A stretch of 64,000 nucleotides of DNA from JAOTVV01 sp039591075 (GCA_039591075.1 JBDHEI010000006.1:42781-106780); one strand, 5' to 3'. Positions 1-8,901 are shown, counted from the stretch's first letter. Notes: generated from the letters alone by a model not told the origin. A program made the numbers and translations.

Positions 1-379
1 GCGGTTCCGTCGCGAGGCCGGGGAATTGGGCTGTGGAGTCAACAAGCGTGCCCGGGGGTGCGGCTGCAAGCACCGCCGGATCGAAGCTCACCGCGACGTC
101 CGTGACCGTGACGTTCTGGAACCGTAGATCGTCGGCCACGGCGACAGAGACCGACTCCGGGTCGAACGCAACCCCCTGGAGTCCGCCGATCACGGTGTCG
201 CCCTGAATGTCGAGATCAGAGCGGTCCAGCGTATCCGTGGCGAGCGGCAAAAGGTAACGCACGGTGTCCGCGGGACCGCGGGCGAGCTGGTTCCGGGCAT
301 CGGTCACACTCGCGGGCTCGCAGGCCGCGAGCCCAAGGAGCATGCCGAGTGTGGCGAGTATTGGCAGCGTGGTACGCAC
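1..379 (-). CDS. Secreted lipoprotein, 3' part cut by window edge
   Basis: The frame opens with GTG at 379 and runs off the left edge, giving 126 codons without a stop. The product starts MRTTLPILATLGMLLGLAAC, a lipoprotein signal peptide with lipobox LAAC, so it should be lipid-anchored after export. A purine-rich GAGGAAAC lies just before the GTG. The rest is rich in Asp, Val and Thr and looks like beta-structure. I do not recognise a family. It is read in the same direction as pruA, which lies upstream. Confidence 0.6.
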   Translation of the reverse strand, partial: MRTTLPILATLGMLLGLAACEPASVTDARNQLARGPADTVRYLLPLATDTLDRSDLDIQGDTVIGGLQGVAFDPESVSVAVADDLRFQNVTVTDVAVSFDPAVLAAAPPGTLVDSTAQFPGLATEP

Positions 380-473
380 GTTTCCTCGTCCTGGCGAGTA
401 TCAGGCACTGAATGTGGGGTTGGCACCGGTACGGGCTAGGATCTGGATCACATTAGCGCCACCCTGCCCAGGC

Positions 474-2102
474 CTATTCCGCCCCCATGAACGGATATCG
501 GTAGTCCGTCGCTGGCACGAACGTCTCCTTGATTGACCGGGCGGAGACCCACCGCACCAAGTTGAGCATCGAGCCGGCCTTGTCGTTGGTGCCGCTCGCG
601 CGGGCACCACCGAATGGCTGCTGGCCCACGACGGCGCCGGTTGGCTTGTCGTTGATGTAGAAATTGCCGGCCGAGTGCCTGAGCGCCGCCATCGCCTCCC
701 GCATCGCCCTCCGGTCCTGCGCAAAGACGGCACCTGTCAGTGCATACGGCGACGTCCGGTCAACCAACGTCAGCGTCTCGTGCCATTGCTCGTCCGGGTA
801 TACGTACACCGTCACGACCGGCCCGAAGATCTCCTCGCACATCGTGCGATACGCCGGCTGCTTCGCCTGAATCAGGGTAGGCCGAATGAAGTAGCCTTCC
901 GTCATATCGGCCTCGCCACCCACCAGGACTTCGGCGTCTGGTGACGTGCGCGCGTCCTCGATGAACGCCGTGTGGTCCTTGAACGCGTTTTCGTCGATCA
1001 CCGCACCCATGAAGTTTCGGAAGTCCGCTACATCGCCCATCGCGATGCCCGCGACCTCGTCGAGCAACGCGCCCTTCATCCGCTTCCACATGGCCGCGGG
1101 GATGTAGACACGAGACGCGGCGCTGCACTTTTGCCCTTGGTACTCGAAGCCGCCGCGCACGATGGCCGTCCGCAACGCCTCGTCGTCGGCGCTTGGGTGC
1201 GCGACGATGAAGTCCTTTCCGCCAGTCTCGCCCACGATGCGTGGGTACGTCTTGTAGTCGGCGATCCGTTCGCCAATCGTGCGATAGAAGCCCTGGAAGA
1301 CCGGCGTGGAGCCGGTGTAGTGAATCCCGGCGAAGTCTGGGCTCGAGAGCGCCGCCTCGGTCACAGCCCGAGGATCGCCCGGCACAAAGTTGATGACGCC
1401 GGGGGGGAACCCCGCCTCCTCGAACATCTTCATGAGGTAGTACGCGCTGAAGACGGCCGGCCGGGACGGCTTCCAGAGCACGACGTTCCCCATGAGCGCT
1501 GGCGATGTCGGCAGGTTGCCGGCGATCGACGTGAAGTTGAACGGCGTGATCGCGTAGACGAAGCCTTCCAGGGGCCGATACTCCATCCGATTCCACATGC
1601 CCGGCGCCGACATGGGCTGGTCCGATGCGATTTGCTCGGCGAAATACACGTTGAATCGGAAGAAGTCGATCAGCTCGCACGCGCTGTCGATCTCAGCCTG
1701 GTACACCGTCTTGCTCTGGCACAGCATGGTCGCGGCATTGACCGCGTCCCGATACGGGCCCGCCAGGAGGTCGGCGGCCTTGAGCAACACGCTCGCCCGA
1801 TCCTCAGACGACCATGCCGACCACTCCTTCCATGCCTCCGTGGCGGCGTGAATGGCACGCTCGGCCTCCGATTGGCCTGCCATGTGCCACGTGGCCAGCA
1901 CATGGCCGTGGCGGTGTGGCATGACCGCCTTCTTCATGCGTCCGGTGCGCACCTCCTCGCCCCCGATGATCAGGGGGATCTCGATCTCACGGGAGGACAT
2001 CTCGGCGAGGGTGGCCTTGATCGAGGCTCGCTCCGGGGTGCCCGGTGCATAAGACAGCACCGGCTCGTTGTCCGGCATCGGTACCTGAAACTCTCCGCTC
2101 AT
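474..2102 (-). CDS. pruA: L-glutamate gamma-semialdehyde (1-pyrroline-5-carboxylate) dehydrogenase
   Basis: NAD-dependent aldehyde dehydrogenase that oxidises glutamate semialdehyde/P5C to glutamate, the second step of proline catabolism. Landmarks are the WKPS cofactor segment (about residue 211), GETGGKDF with the general-base Glu (about 292), GQKCSAAS with the catalytic Cys (about 326), and EEIFGPVV near the C-terminus. At 542 residues it matches the long P5CDH type related to eukaryotic ALDH4A1 rather than the short RocA type. I start it at ATG 2102 because GGAAGGAG sits ten bases upstream; a GTG at 2129 would add nine residues. No proline dehydrogenase gene (putA/prodh) is adjacent within the window, so the pathway's first step must be encoded elsewhere. 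Confidence 0.93.
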   Translation of the reverse strand: MSGEFQVPMPDNEPVLSYAPGTPERASIKATLAEMSSREIEIPLIIGGEEVRTGRMKKAVMPHRHGHVLATWHMAGQSEAERAIHAATEAWKEWSAWSSEDRASVLLKAADLLAGPYRDAVNAATMLCQSKTVYQAEIDSACELIDFFRFNVYFAEQIASDQPMSAPGMWNRMEYRPLEGFVYAITPFNFTSIAGNLPTSPALMGNVVLWKPSRPAVFSAYYLMKMFEEAGFPPGVINFVPGDPRAVTEAALSSPDFAGIHYTGSTPVFQGFYRTIGERIADYKTYPRIVGETGGKDFIVAHPSADDEALRTAIVRGGFEYQGQKCSAASRVYIPAAMWKRMKGALLDEVAGIAMGDVADFRNFMGAVIDENAFKDHTAFIEDARTSPDAEVLVGGEADMTEGYFIRPTLIQAKQPAYRTMCEEIFGPVVTVYVYPDEQWHETLTLVDRTSPYALTGAVFAQDRRAMREAMAALRHSAGNFYINDKPTGAVVGQQPFGGARASGTNDKAGSMLNLVRWVSARSIKETFVPATDYRYPFMGAE

Positions 2103-2281
2103 CCCGCTAACACTCCTTCCACCCGACACGTAACCGTGATCCGCAACGTCGTGAACCGACGCTCAATAATGACATGGGCGCGAGCGCCCTCCAACTCCGC
2201 CGTGGCAGCCCGCTACAATATGCCAACGCCCGCGCCCCTCTCTCAACGTGGAACGCAGGCGTCGACAGCCGATGGATTCAG

Positions 2282-3400
2282 TCAGAAGTGAAGGTGCAGC
2301 TCGAGCGTCACCCGATCGACGTCGTCTCCCTCGCCGGCGTTGTCTAGACGGACGTAGAACGCCGAGAGCTGGACGAAGGAAATGGGGAACACCTCCAGAC
2401 CGACCCGAGTGCGTGCACGCTGATCTTCGGTGAGCATCGTCGTGTCGTCTCGAATGCTTGCGGTGGGGTTGTGAAATCCGTGGGTCGCCTTGAGGCTCAC
2501 GCCTCGGCGAAGCTGCAGATTCCCTTCGACAAAAGCCAAGAACTCGTCGTTGTTCTCCACCGCCGGGTCATCGAAGGAATCGAAGACGGCATCCACCTCA
2601 CCCAGCAGAGCCAGCGGACCGACGGAAACGCCGCCAAAGGCCCCGACGGTGTTCGTCTGGAGCCCGGGACCGCTGTTGTGAGAGGCTGAGGCACCCACCC
2701 GAAACCGCGAGAGAGTCAGCACCGCGCTCGAAGTCAGCATCTTCTGGCTGTTGCCCTCCGACGCACCGATGCTCCCGTTCGTGAGGGCCACGAAGAGCGA
2801 GAGCGGTCCAGGCTCGATCCCGACTTCGATGCCGAGATCTGGTGTGAGATAGGTGAACCCGGTTTCCTCACGAATGAACTCGCCGTCGTCCCACAGTCGC
2901 CAGCCATACGGCAGCATGAACTTCCCGACTTTCGCATAGCCGTTGAGCGGCAGCTGCTCCACCAATCCGAACGCCTCACGGGCTATGGCGCGGTCGGGGC
3001 CGACCGTCTGATCGATATAGAACGCCACGCGGTTGGAAACGAGCCGCGCCTCGAGCTGTACCTGGGCTTCTGAAATATCGAACGCCGTGTTCGGTGCGAT
3101 GCCGTCCAGCGCATCACCCACATTGACGTTCCATGAACCCAGTGTCCTGAGGTCGAGTCCCACCGACAACCAATCGTTGAGGCCTCGACTGCGAATGTCG
3201 GAAGACCGCATGGGTAGCTGTGTCTGGGCCCACGCGCTCCCGAATGCGTTTCGGCCCCCGCCACCCGTACGGTTCACGTGACACTGTGCGCACTTGGCAC
3301 CAGTACGCAACGCCAGATACGGCTCCGCCAACGCCTCGTGGAAGGGAAACGCGGCCGCCATCACGACGGCCGTGCCACACAGACCCGTTCGCAGTGACAT
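2282..3400 (-). CDS. Outer-membrane barrel-like protein with N-terminal c-type haem motif
   Basis: A 372-residue exported protein. ATG at 3400 is preceded by GGAGGT. A signal peptide (ending near ALAEP) is followed at once by one CXXCH haem c motif (CAQCH, about residues 36-40) and a Gly-rich stretch. The remaining 300 residues show alternating hydrophobic/polar strands with aromatic girdle residues and end in HLHF, typical of an outer-membrane beta-barrel. A haem-bearing plug plus porin would fit electron transfer across the outer membrane, but that role is inferred. The gene follows a cytochrome-like lipoprotein by 43 bases in the same direction, suggesting a joint operon. I cannot name a precise family. 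Confidence 0.75.
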   Translation of the reverse strand: MSLRTGLCGTAVVMAAAFPFHEALAEPYLALRTGAKCAQCHVNRTGGGGRNAFGSAWAQTQLPMRSSDIRSRGLNDWLSVGLDLRTLGSWNVNVGDALDGIAPNTAFDISEAQVQLEARLVSNRVAFYIDQTVGPDRAIAREAFGLVEQLPLNGYAKVGKFMLPYGWRLWDDGEFIREETGFTYLTPDLGIEVGIEPGPLSLFVALTNGSIGASEGNSQKMLTSSAVLTLSRFRVGASASHNSGPGLQTNTVGAFGGVSVGPLALLGEVDAVFDSFDDPAVENNDEFLAFVEGNLQLRRGVSLKATHGFHNPTASIRDDTTMLTEDQRARTRVGLEVFPISFVQLSAFYVRLDNAGEGDDVDRVTLELHLHF

Positions 3401-3443
3401 CACCCAACCTCCGTTTGTGGAAGCGACTTCCGACTCGACGAGG

Positions 3444-3887
3444 TCAGTTGTTGGTTGCTCCACCCGTGATCCACGCCCGAATGAGATCGATCTGGCTTTG
3501 GGTGAGTGACTGGCCACCCAACGGCATGCGGCCCCCGCTCCCACCGACGCCCGCTTGGGTCCCTTGGATCTTCTGGACCAGATAGCTCAGATCCGGCTGC
3601 CCTGGCTCGATCCGATCCATGGACGGCAGCTCGTTCGAGGCGACGTTGACGGTGTTCGACAAGGCCTGCCCGGCACTGAGATTCATGCCCTGGGCCGGAG
3701 ACGGCCCTCCGTGGCATCCGGAGAAGGCACAGCTCGCGGTGAAAATCGGCTGCACGTCAGCGGAGAGCGTCGGCCCGCCCCCGCCCCCGCCCCCACCACC
3801 ACCGAGCCCGGTACCGTCCCCCGCGCACCCGAGCGCAGCCGCCACCACGAGCCCAAACGTAACGGTTATACGACGCGTCTTGCTCAT
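3444..3887 (-). CDS. Lipoprotein with atypical CX4CH cytochrome motif
   Basis: 147 residues from ATG 3887, preceded by GGAGG at good spacing. The N-terminus is a lipoprotein signal (lipobox ALGC), followed by a run of about ten glycines as a flexible tether. The domain after it starts 'ADVQPIFTASC' and carries CAFSGCH, a CX4CH arrangement seen in planctomycete-type and some multihaem cytochromes, followed by conserved GGPSPAQGMNL and a C-terminal 'LTQSQIDLIRAWITGGA' helix typical of that family. It likely binds haem c on the periplasmic face and is followed by the haem-motif barrel gene, so the two may exchange electrons. The haem number and partner are inferred. Confidence 0.75.
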   Translation of the reverse strand: MSKTRRITVTFGLVVAAALGCAGDGTGLGGGGGGGGGGPTLSADVQPIFTASCAFSGCHGGPSPAQGMNLSAGQALSNTVNVASNELPSMDRIEPGQPDLSYLVQKIQGTQAGVGGSGGRMPLGGQSLTQSQIDLIRAWITGGATNN

Positions 3888-4149
3888 CCGACGACCTCCA
3901 GGAGGAAGAGGAAAGCACCTACAACGGAAATCCGACTTATCCCGTTTCCTCCTGCAACCCCGGCGCGCTCCCTAGAGTTCCAGGGAGTCCGGCTCGTAAG
4001 TGATTAAGTCACAATATGATACACACATTGGCCGCGGATGCAACACGGCGGCATGTCGGCCCGCGTTGTCCCGACCAGGGTGGCGCCGGCGACCCGCCGA
4101 TACTACTCTCACCTCCCGCAGGCCTTGGCCATCAGACAGAGAGGTTCCC

Positions 4150-4761
4150 ATGCGTTCCATGCTGCTCGTCGCCGGGTTGGCCGTACTCGGCTCTCCCCTC
4201 ATCGCTCAGGAGCTCACCCAGCCTCCGGATTGGAAGATCCGCTTCGACCGGCCGGCAGAAGACGCGGCGATCAAGTTCGTGACGATGACACCGGGGTGGC
4301 ATGTGACGACCGGCCCGGCAGCGATCCTCTATCTCCCGGCGAACGCCGCCCGCGGTACCTATCGCGCACGGGCGGTCATCCATCTCTTTCCCGGCGAGCG
4401 GCGCGAGGGATTCGGGCTCTTCATCGGTGGGCGGCACCTCGAGGACGACGGTCAGACCTACACCTATTTCCTCCTGCGCAAGGACGGGCGGTTTCTCATC
4501 AAGCGTCGGGCAGGATCTGAAACGCCCGTGCTCATGCCATGGACCGGTCACGATGCCATCGTTCCGCATGAAGGAGGGAAAGAGACCGTGAAGAACGTGC
4601 TCGAGATCGCCGTCGGTCCCGAGACGGTGGGGTTCCTGGTGAACGGCCAGGAAGTGGCGAGCCTGCCACGCGACCAGGTCGACACCGAGGGCGTCGTTGG
4701 ACTCCGAGTGAACCATGCACTGGACCTGCACATCAGCGAGCTGGTCATCGAGCAGCGCTAG
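4150..4761 (+). CDS. Secreted protein, concanavalin-like fold suspected
   Basis: 203 residues from ATG 4150, preceded by AGAGAGG. It has a clean Sec signal peptide ending near LIAQE. The mature part contains 'GRHLEDDGQTYTYFLLRKDG' and 'FLVNGQEVASLP', a layout that recalls the laminin-G/DUF1080-like jelly-roll proteins in which a strand pair reports glycan or ligand binding. No catalytic residues could be assigned. It is transcribed divergently from the cytochrome lipoprotein across a 262-base gap and converges with the transporter ATPase, whose stop is four bases away. Function unknown. Confidence 0.75.
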   Translation: MRSMLLVAGLAVLGSPLIAQELTQPPDWKIRFDRPAEDAAIKFVTMTPGWHVTTGPAAILYLPANAARGTYRARAVIHLFPGERREGFGLFIGGRHLEDDGQTYTYFLLRKDGRFLIKRRAGSETPVLMPWTGHDAIVPHEGGKETVKNVLEIAVGPETVGFLVNGQEVASLPRDQVDTEGVVGLRVNHALDLHISELVIEQR

Positions 4762-4765
4762 CCGC

Positions 4766-5485
4766 TCACTCGAGCGGCGCGGCGAGCCCGTAGCGTTCCA
4801 GGAGCGCCCGGTCTGCCAGCAGATCACCGAGGGCCGCGTCGGCAACCACGCGGCCCTCGTGCAGCACAACCCCCCGACGGCATAGGGACTCGGCAATCCC
4901 GAGGTCGTGCGTGGCGACCAACAGGGTCTCTTCACGCCGGAGCAACAACCCCACAAGTCGGCGACGACTACGCGCATCGAGATCACCCGTCGGCTCGTCC
5001 AACGCCAGAACCGCCGGACGCGTTACCAGGACCGTCGCGAGTGCCGCCAGTCGGCGCTCACCCCCGCTCAGGTGATGGGCCGCTCGGCGCTCCACCCCGG
5101 CAAGGCCGAGCTCTGCGAGGGTCTCGCGGGCCAGGTGAGCTGCCTCGTGGGGTGGCACCCCGTCATTGAGCGGCGCGAATGCGACGTCTTCCAGGAGCGT
5201 CGGCAAGAACAGCTGGTCGTTTGGGTCCTGAAACACCAGTCCCACTCGGCGTCGCACATCTCGCAGCGTGGTGGGGCCGACGGTTATCCCCGCGATCGCC
5301 ACCGAGCCCGCCGTCGCCGGGAGGAGCCCGTTGAGATGCTGCAGGAGGGTGCTCTTGCCGGACCCCGTCGGGCCCAACAGGGCAACCCGTTCACCTGCGG
5401 CGACGGCGAACGACACGCCGTTGAGCGCGGCGGTGCCGTCCGGATATCGGTAGCTCAGGTCCGAGACCGCGACGAGCATTTGCAT
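4766..5485 (-). CDS. cbiO: ECF transporter ATPase for nickel/cobalt (CbiO/NikO type)
   Basis: 239-residue ABC ATPase energising metal uptake by the CbiMN-CbiQ complex. Walker A GPTGSGKST at residues 38-46, Q-loop 'VFQDPNDQL', ABC signature LSGGERR, Walker B 'AVLALDEPT' and the switch His in 'VATHDLG' are all present. The 'FQDPNDQLF' string is characteristic of energy-coupling-factor ATPases. ATG 5485 lies one base after the cbiQ stop, so translation is probably coupled; ATG 5479 is an alternative. It is the last gene of cbiMN-cbiQ-cbiO. Confidence 0.92.
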   Translation of the reverse strand: MQMLVAVSDLSYRYPDGTAALNGVSFAVAAGERVALLGPTGSGKSTLLQHLNGLLPATAGSVAIAGITVGPTTLRDVRRRVGLVFQDPNDQLFLPTLLEDVAFAPLNDGVPPHEAAHLARETLAELGLAGVERRAAHHLSGGERRLAALATVLVTRPAVLALDEPTGDLDARSRRRLVGLLLRREETLLVATHDLGIAESLCRRGVVLHEGRVVADAALGDLLADRALLERYGLAAPLE

Positions 5486-5486
5486 G

Positions 5487-6254
5487 TCAGGGCAGGATGT
5501 GGGCGCCGCCCAAGACGACACCGACCAGAAGCACGAGCATCGCCAAGACGAGCGTCGAGCGGCGGTCCCAACTCTGTGAGAAGAGCGCGGGGACATCGCC
5601 AGCATAACCACGCGCCAGCATCGCTCGATGCGTGCGCTCGCCGCGTGAGAAGGCGCGGGAGAGACCGGCGGCCGTGATGCCGACGAGGAGACGGCGACGC
5701 GTCGTGACCCCGGCTCCAGCATTCCGCGACCGAGCTGCACGCTGGAGCCGCTCCAATTCGTCCACCAGGATGTAGAGCAGGCGGTAACCCACGCCGAGTG
5801 AGGCGGTGACGACGTGCGGCAACCGCAACTCGCGGAATGCGTGCAGCAGCTCGGGGAAGCTCGTCGTCGAAACCAAGATGACGGCGGCACCCAGCGCAAC
5901 CGACGCTCGACCGAGCACGAAAGCGAAACGCTCGAGCCCCTGACTACTGACCTTGAGCACGCCGAGCGTGAACAACGGCTCTCCGGGAACGAGAACGAGC
6001 AGTCCTGCAGACGCCAGCAAGACGAGCACGAATGGACCGGCCGTACGGATGAGGAGCTGTCGTACGGGCACGCGGGCCGCACGCCCGATCAGCATCACGG
6101 CGAGAAAGAGCACGGCCAGCGGCATCCAGGCCCCGAAGGGGAGCGCGGCGGATCCGGCCGCCAGCGTTACGGTGCCGAGGAGCCGTGCGGTTGGTACCGT
6201 ACGGGTGACTGGCGAGACCACCGCCGCATACTGGTCGACGTGCCGGAAGCTCAC
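5487..6254 (-). CDS. cbiQ: ECF transporter transmembrane protein CbiQ/NikQ
   Basis: 255-residue integral membrane T-component with about six hydrophobic segments and the coupling-helix motif 'RSRNAGAG' followed by 'MLARGYAG', the A-R-G signature used by ECF T proteins to contact the ATPase. The start is GTG 6254, which overlaps the cbiMN stop as GTGA; a longer upstream frame would overlap cbiMN and is not credible. It forms the nickel/cobalt importer with its two neighbours. Confidence 0.9.
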   Translation of the reverse strand: MSFRHVDQYAAVVSPVTRTVPTARLLGTVTLAAGSAALPFGAWMPLAVLFLAVMLIGRAARVPVRQLLIRTAGPFVLVLLASAGLLVLVPGEPLFTLGVLKVSSQGLERFAFVLGRASVALGAAVILVSTTSFPELLHAFRELRLPHVVTASLGVGYRLLYILVDELERLQRAARSRNAGAGVTTRRRLLVGITAAGLSRAFSRGERTHRAMLARGYAGDVPALFSQSWDRRSTLVLAMLVLLVGVVLGGAHILP

Positions 6255-7174
6255 GCCCTGAGACGTCCACGGGCAAGCAGTCGGACCACCACCCATCCCA
6301 CCCCGAACACCACGACAACCCCGATGAGGCCCGCAGCCCATGGGCCACCAGCCGGGGCACCATAGTCACCGAACGGAGTGGCAAGAACTGCGGTCTCCCG
6401 CTGCGTGAATCCGAGTCGGCTTGCTGCCGCCTCGAGCACGTCAGGCCGAGTCGATGCCACGTACCCCGCAGCCATCGCCAGCAGAGCAGCAACCCCGGCG
6501 ACTCCGAAGGCGAGCGGCCGCGAGACCGGACGGGCCCCGGCCGAGAGGGTGACCAGCTCGGGCCGAACTCTGAGTACGGTCGCGAGAATCGCACCCGTGA
6601 GGACCGCTTCGATGAGACCAACGAAGAGGTGGCCACCACCGACCACCACGAGCGCGGGCTTGATTGGGATCGTACCGGACGCCGCCAACTCGGCCGCTAC
6701 CGCGACGCCGACGAGCACGGTGGACAGGAACGCAGCGACCGCGACCGCGCCGACTCTCCGTCGATCGCCCACGCCGACCAGGGCGAGAAACCACCGATAG
6801 AGGAGCACGCCCCCTCCCACACTGATGATCGAGAGGTTCAGGGTATTCGCCCCCAGCGAGGCGATCCCACCGTCCTGGAACAGGAGCGCTTGTACCAGCA
6901 GGACGGCAAACAGCACTAGCATCCCTGACCAGGGTCCCACGATTGCCCCCACGAGCACACCGCCCAACAGGTGGACGCTCGTTCCCGCCCCGACCGGAAA
7001 GTTGAGCATTTGACTGGCAAACACGAACGCGGTCGCTGCACCCAGAATGGGCGCTTCGCGCTCGGCCAGGTCCCGCCGTGACCGACGGGCAGCGACCGCG
7101 AGCGCGGCTCCGCTCGCGATGGCCGTCCCCACCATCACCGTGCCGCTGAGAAAGCCGTCAGGGATGTGTGCCAA
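6251..7174 (-). CDS. cbiM: Nickel/cobalt ECF substrate-binding protein, CbiM-CbiN fusion
   Basis: 307-residue membrane protein. It begins MAHIPDGFLSG, the invariant metal-chelating N-terminus of CbiM/NikM, where the backbone and His after Met hold the metal ion. About residues 1-210 are the CbiM core with seven hydrophobic segments; the C-terminal 90 residues contain 'STRPDVLEAAASRLGF', a PDGLE-type (CbiN/NikN) domain, so the two subunits are fused. The start is TTG 7174 after GGAGGTG; an in-frame stop lies 12 bases upstream, so no other start is possible. Whether the substrate is nickel or cobalt cannot be told from sequence. Confidence 0.9.
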   Translation of the reverse strand: MAHIPDGFLSGTVMVGTAIASGAALAVAARRSRRDLAEREAPILGAATAFVFASQMLNFPVGAGTSVHLLGGVLVGAIVGPWSGMLVLFAVLLVQALLFQDGGIASLGANTLNLSIISVGGGVLLYRWFLALVGVGDRRRVGAVAVAAFLSTVLVGVAVAAELAASGTIPIKPALVVVGGGHLFVGLIEAVLTGAILATVLRVRPELVTLSAGARPVSRPLAFGVAGVAALLAMAAGYVASTRPDVLEAAASRLGFTQRETAVLATPFGDYGAPAGGPWAAGLIGVVVVFGVGWVVVRLLARGRLRA

Positions 7175-7261
7175 GGATCGCTCTCACCTCCATGCGTGGG
7201 GACGTGGATCGGAAATGAAGCACAGCACGCGGAACCCTGTCCATAGCGAACTGGCACCGGC

Positions 7262-7292
7262 AAGAAAAAGCCCGTGCGGCTCGGCACGGGCT
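7262..7292 (-). terminator. Intrinsic terminator after tRNA-Phe
   Basis: On the minus strand AGCCCGTGC and GCACGGGCT form a perfect 9-bp stem with a 6-base loop, followed directly by TTTTTCTT. It lies 12 bases past the tRNA 3' end and before cbiM, separating the tRNA transcript from the transporter operon. Confidence 0.9.
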
Positions 7293-7303
7293 GTAGCGTG
7301 GAG

Positions 7304-7376
<73 letters not shown>

Positions 7377-7387
7377 TCGGGGCCACA

Positions 7388-7393
7388 ATTATA
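7388..7393 (-). promoter_or_regulatory. -10 element of the tRNA-Phe promoter
   Basis: A perfect TATAAT on the minus strand, in the context TGTGTATAAT, lies 12 bases before the mature tRNA. No good -35 hexamer is visible at 16-18 bases, so this may rely on the upstream TG (extended -10). Confidence 0.6.
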
Positions 7394-7455
7394 CACAAAC
7401 CCCTGGCCGACGGGAGAGCCCACGAGCCGCGCCGGTCCGTGGCCCGAGAGCCACC

Positions 7456-7944
7456 CTACGGCTCCAACGGCGCCACGCCGTCCCCAGCACCTCCGGCGCC
7501 TCGAAACTGCTGGAGCTCGGGAGCGTCCGGATAGCGCTCGAGCACGAGCGCGATGACCCGTCGCGCTCCCTCGGGGTCGCGCTTGACCGTGCGGTAGATC
7601 TCCTCGAGGCGAATCGCTGCATTCACATCCACCTGCCGTGAGCTGCCTCGGGCCAGATGGCTCTCCAGCAGTCGCACCAGCTGGTCCAGGTTCGGGCGCG
7701 CGGTGGGGTCGGACATCCCGACCCCACCGCCCGCCAGGGTGCGCACGATCCAGTCCCCGAGCGGCTGGAACACGTGTTCCAGCAGGAGGTCCCACGACCA
7801 CCAGATGGCGCCGAAGGCCGCCGCCGCCGCGAACAGTCTGGGCTCGCGGTCCACAGCGAAAGCCAGCACGAGTAGCGACACCGTGGCCGTGCCGAACACC
7901 ATGCGCACGACTCGGCTGAACGTGAGCTCTGAGCGGCGCTTCAC
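7456..7944 (-). CDS. Small inner-membrane protein of unknown function
   Basis: 162 residues if started at GTG 7944 (VKRRSELTFSRVVRMVFG), 177 if at ATG 7989; neither has a strong ribosome site. Two adjacent hydrophobic segments (about residues 15-30 and 38-55) form a hairpin in the membrane. They are followed by a cytoplasmic helical domain with 'NLDQLVRLLESHLARG' and 'AIRLEEIYRTVKRDPEGARRVIALVLERYPD', which has TPR-like character. It is divergent from the small DUF4177-like gene. Family not recognised. Confidence 0.65.
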   Translation of the reverse strand: MKRRSELTFSRVVRMVFGTATVSLLVLAFAVDREPRLFAAAAAFGAIWWSWDLLLEHVFQPLGDWIVRTLAGGGVGMSDPTARPNLDQLVRLLESHLARGSSRQVDVNAAIRLEEIYRTVKRDPEGARRVIALVLERYPDAPELQQFRGAGGAGDGVAPLEP

Positions 7945-8027
7945 GAGGATTTCCCGGCACTTTCGCCGGCCCGGGCTGGGTGCGAACATTCGTACGACAA
8001 CCCGTCGCACCACGCCAAGAGGGTCCG

Positions 8028-8195
8028 ATGAGGGAATACCAGGTGGTCATCGTCCGATTGCAGGGAGCGTCCCGCGAAGATGAGGAAGCGGTGACCGACC
8101 TTCTCAACGAGCGTGCCCGCATGGGCTGGAACCATCAGAGCGTCAATCCCATCGGCCGAGGCAAACTCCTCTTGGTGTTCTACCGGGACGCCTGA
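8028..8195 (+). CDS. DUF4177-like small protein
   Basis: 55 residues, MREYQVVIVRL..., with the plan of DUF4177: a first strand 'YQVVIVRL', a helix 'EDEEAVTDLLNERARMGW' and a last strand 'GKLLLVFYRD'. AGAGGG precedes ATG 8028. Such proteins are about 55-60 residues and of unknown role. A second protein of similar build is encoded at 30919-31164. Confidence 0.7.
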   Translation: MREYQVVIVRLQGASREDEEAVTDLLNERARMGWNHQSVNPIGRGKLLLVFYRDA

Positions 8196-8340
8196 GCGCG
8201 GACTGTCCGGTCAGAGAGCCACTGAGGGTACAGGGCCGGCGGCCCTCACCGCGGAGCCCGCAGTCCTTCCTCCAGCCCATGCATCTGGTACCCTTCTGCA
8301 ACCAATCGCCCCCGCCCCGAATCTACTCTAGGAGGAAGCG

Positions 8341-8901
8341 TTGAAGGCCGAAACGCCACCCGAAACCTATCGAACCCGCCGGGCGTACGACGGCCGCCTG
8401 GTCAAGGTCGACGTGGACACGGTCCGAGGGCCGACTGGAGTGACGTTCGACCTGGAGATCATCCGGCACCCGGGTGCCGCGGCTATCGTGCCGTTGCTGT
8501 CCGAACCGGGAGCCGCCGATCCGAGCGTGTTGCTCCTCAGGCAGTATCGCCATGCGGCGGGCGGGGAACTCTGGGAAATCCCGGCTGGCGTCCTGGAGCC
8601 GGGCGAGCCCGCGGCGGCCTGTGCCCGTCGGGAGCTTTTGGAGGAAACCGGTGCCGAGGCCGCGTCTGTCGAGCACCTGAGCACCGTGTACACGACACCG
8701 GGGTTCACCGACGAGCGGATCTACTTGTTCTTGGCCACCGGGATCACGGTCGGGGAACCAAAGCATGAGGTCGACGAGTTCATTCAGGTACAGGTGAGGC
8801 CGCTGAGCACCGTGCTCCAGATGATCCGCGACGGCGAGATCGTCGATGCCAAGTCCATCGTTGCCTTGCTCTACGTGGCGGGATTTCGGCTCGGAATGTG
8901 A
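8341..8901 (+). CDS. Nudix hydrolase, ADP-ribose pyrophosphatase type
   Basis: 186 residues with a complete Nudix box at about 83-105 (GVLEPGEPAAACARRELLEE plus TGA), fitting GX5EX7REUXEEXGU and the Mg-binding Glu residues. The N-terminal strand region 'YDGRLVKVDVDTVR' and 'LLLRQYRHAAGGELWEIPAGVLEPGE' match the NudF/ADP-ribose pyrophosphatase subgroup, which cleaves ADP-ribose to AMP and ribose-5-phosphate. The start is TTG 8341, chosen for an ideal AGGAGG five bases upstream. Precise substrate is inferred. Confidence 0.88.
   Translation: MKAETPPETYRTRRAYDGRLVKVDVDTVRGPTGVTFDLEIIRHPGAAAIVPLLSEPGAADPSVLLLRQYRHAAGGELWEIPAGVLEPGEPAAACARRELLEETGAEAASVEHLSTVYTTPGFTDERIYLFLATGITVGEPKHEVDEFIQVQVRPLSTVLQMIRDGEIVDAKSIVALLYVAGFRLGM

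Noticed and set aside
972..2291. A 439-codon open frame antisense to pruA
   Set aside because: Long antisense frames are expected at this GC content; pruA has full catalytic motifs and the antisense product is His/Arg/Leu rich without any family pattern.
3770..3820. Repeated C/G tract resembling a repeat
   Set aside because: It is the coding sequence of the poly-Gly tether in the lipoprotein at 3444-3887, not a separate element.
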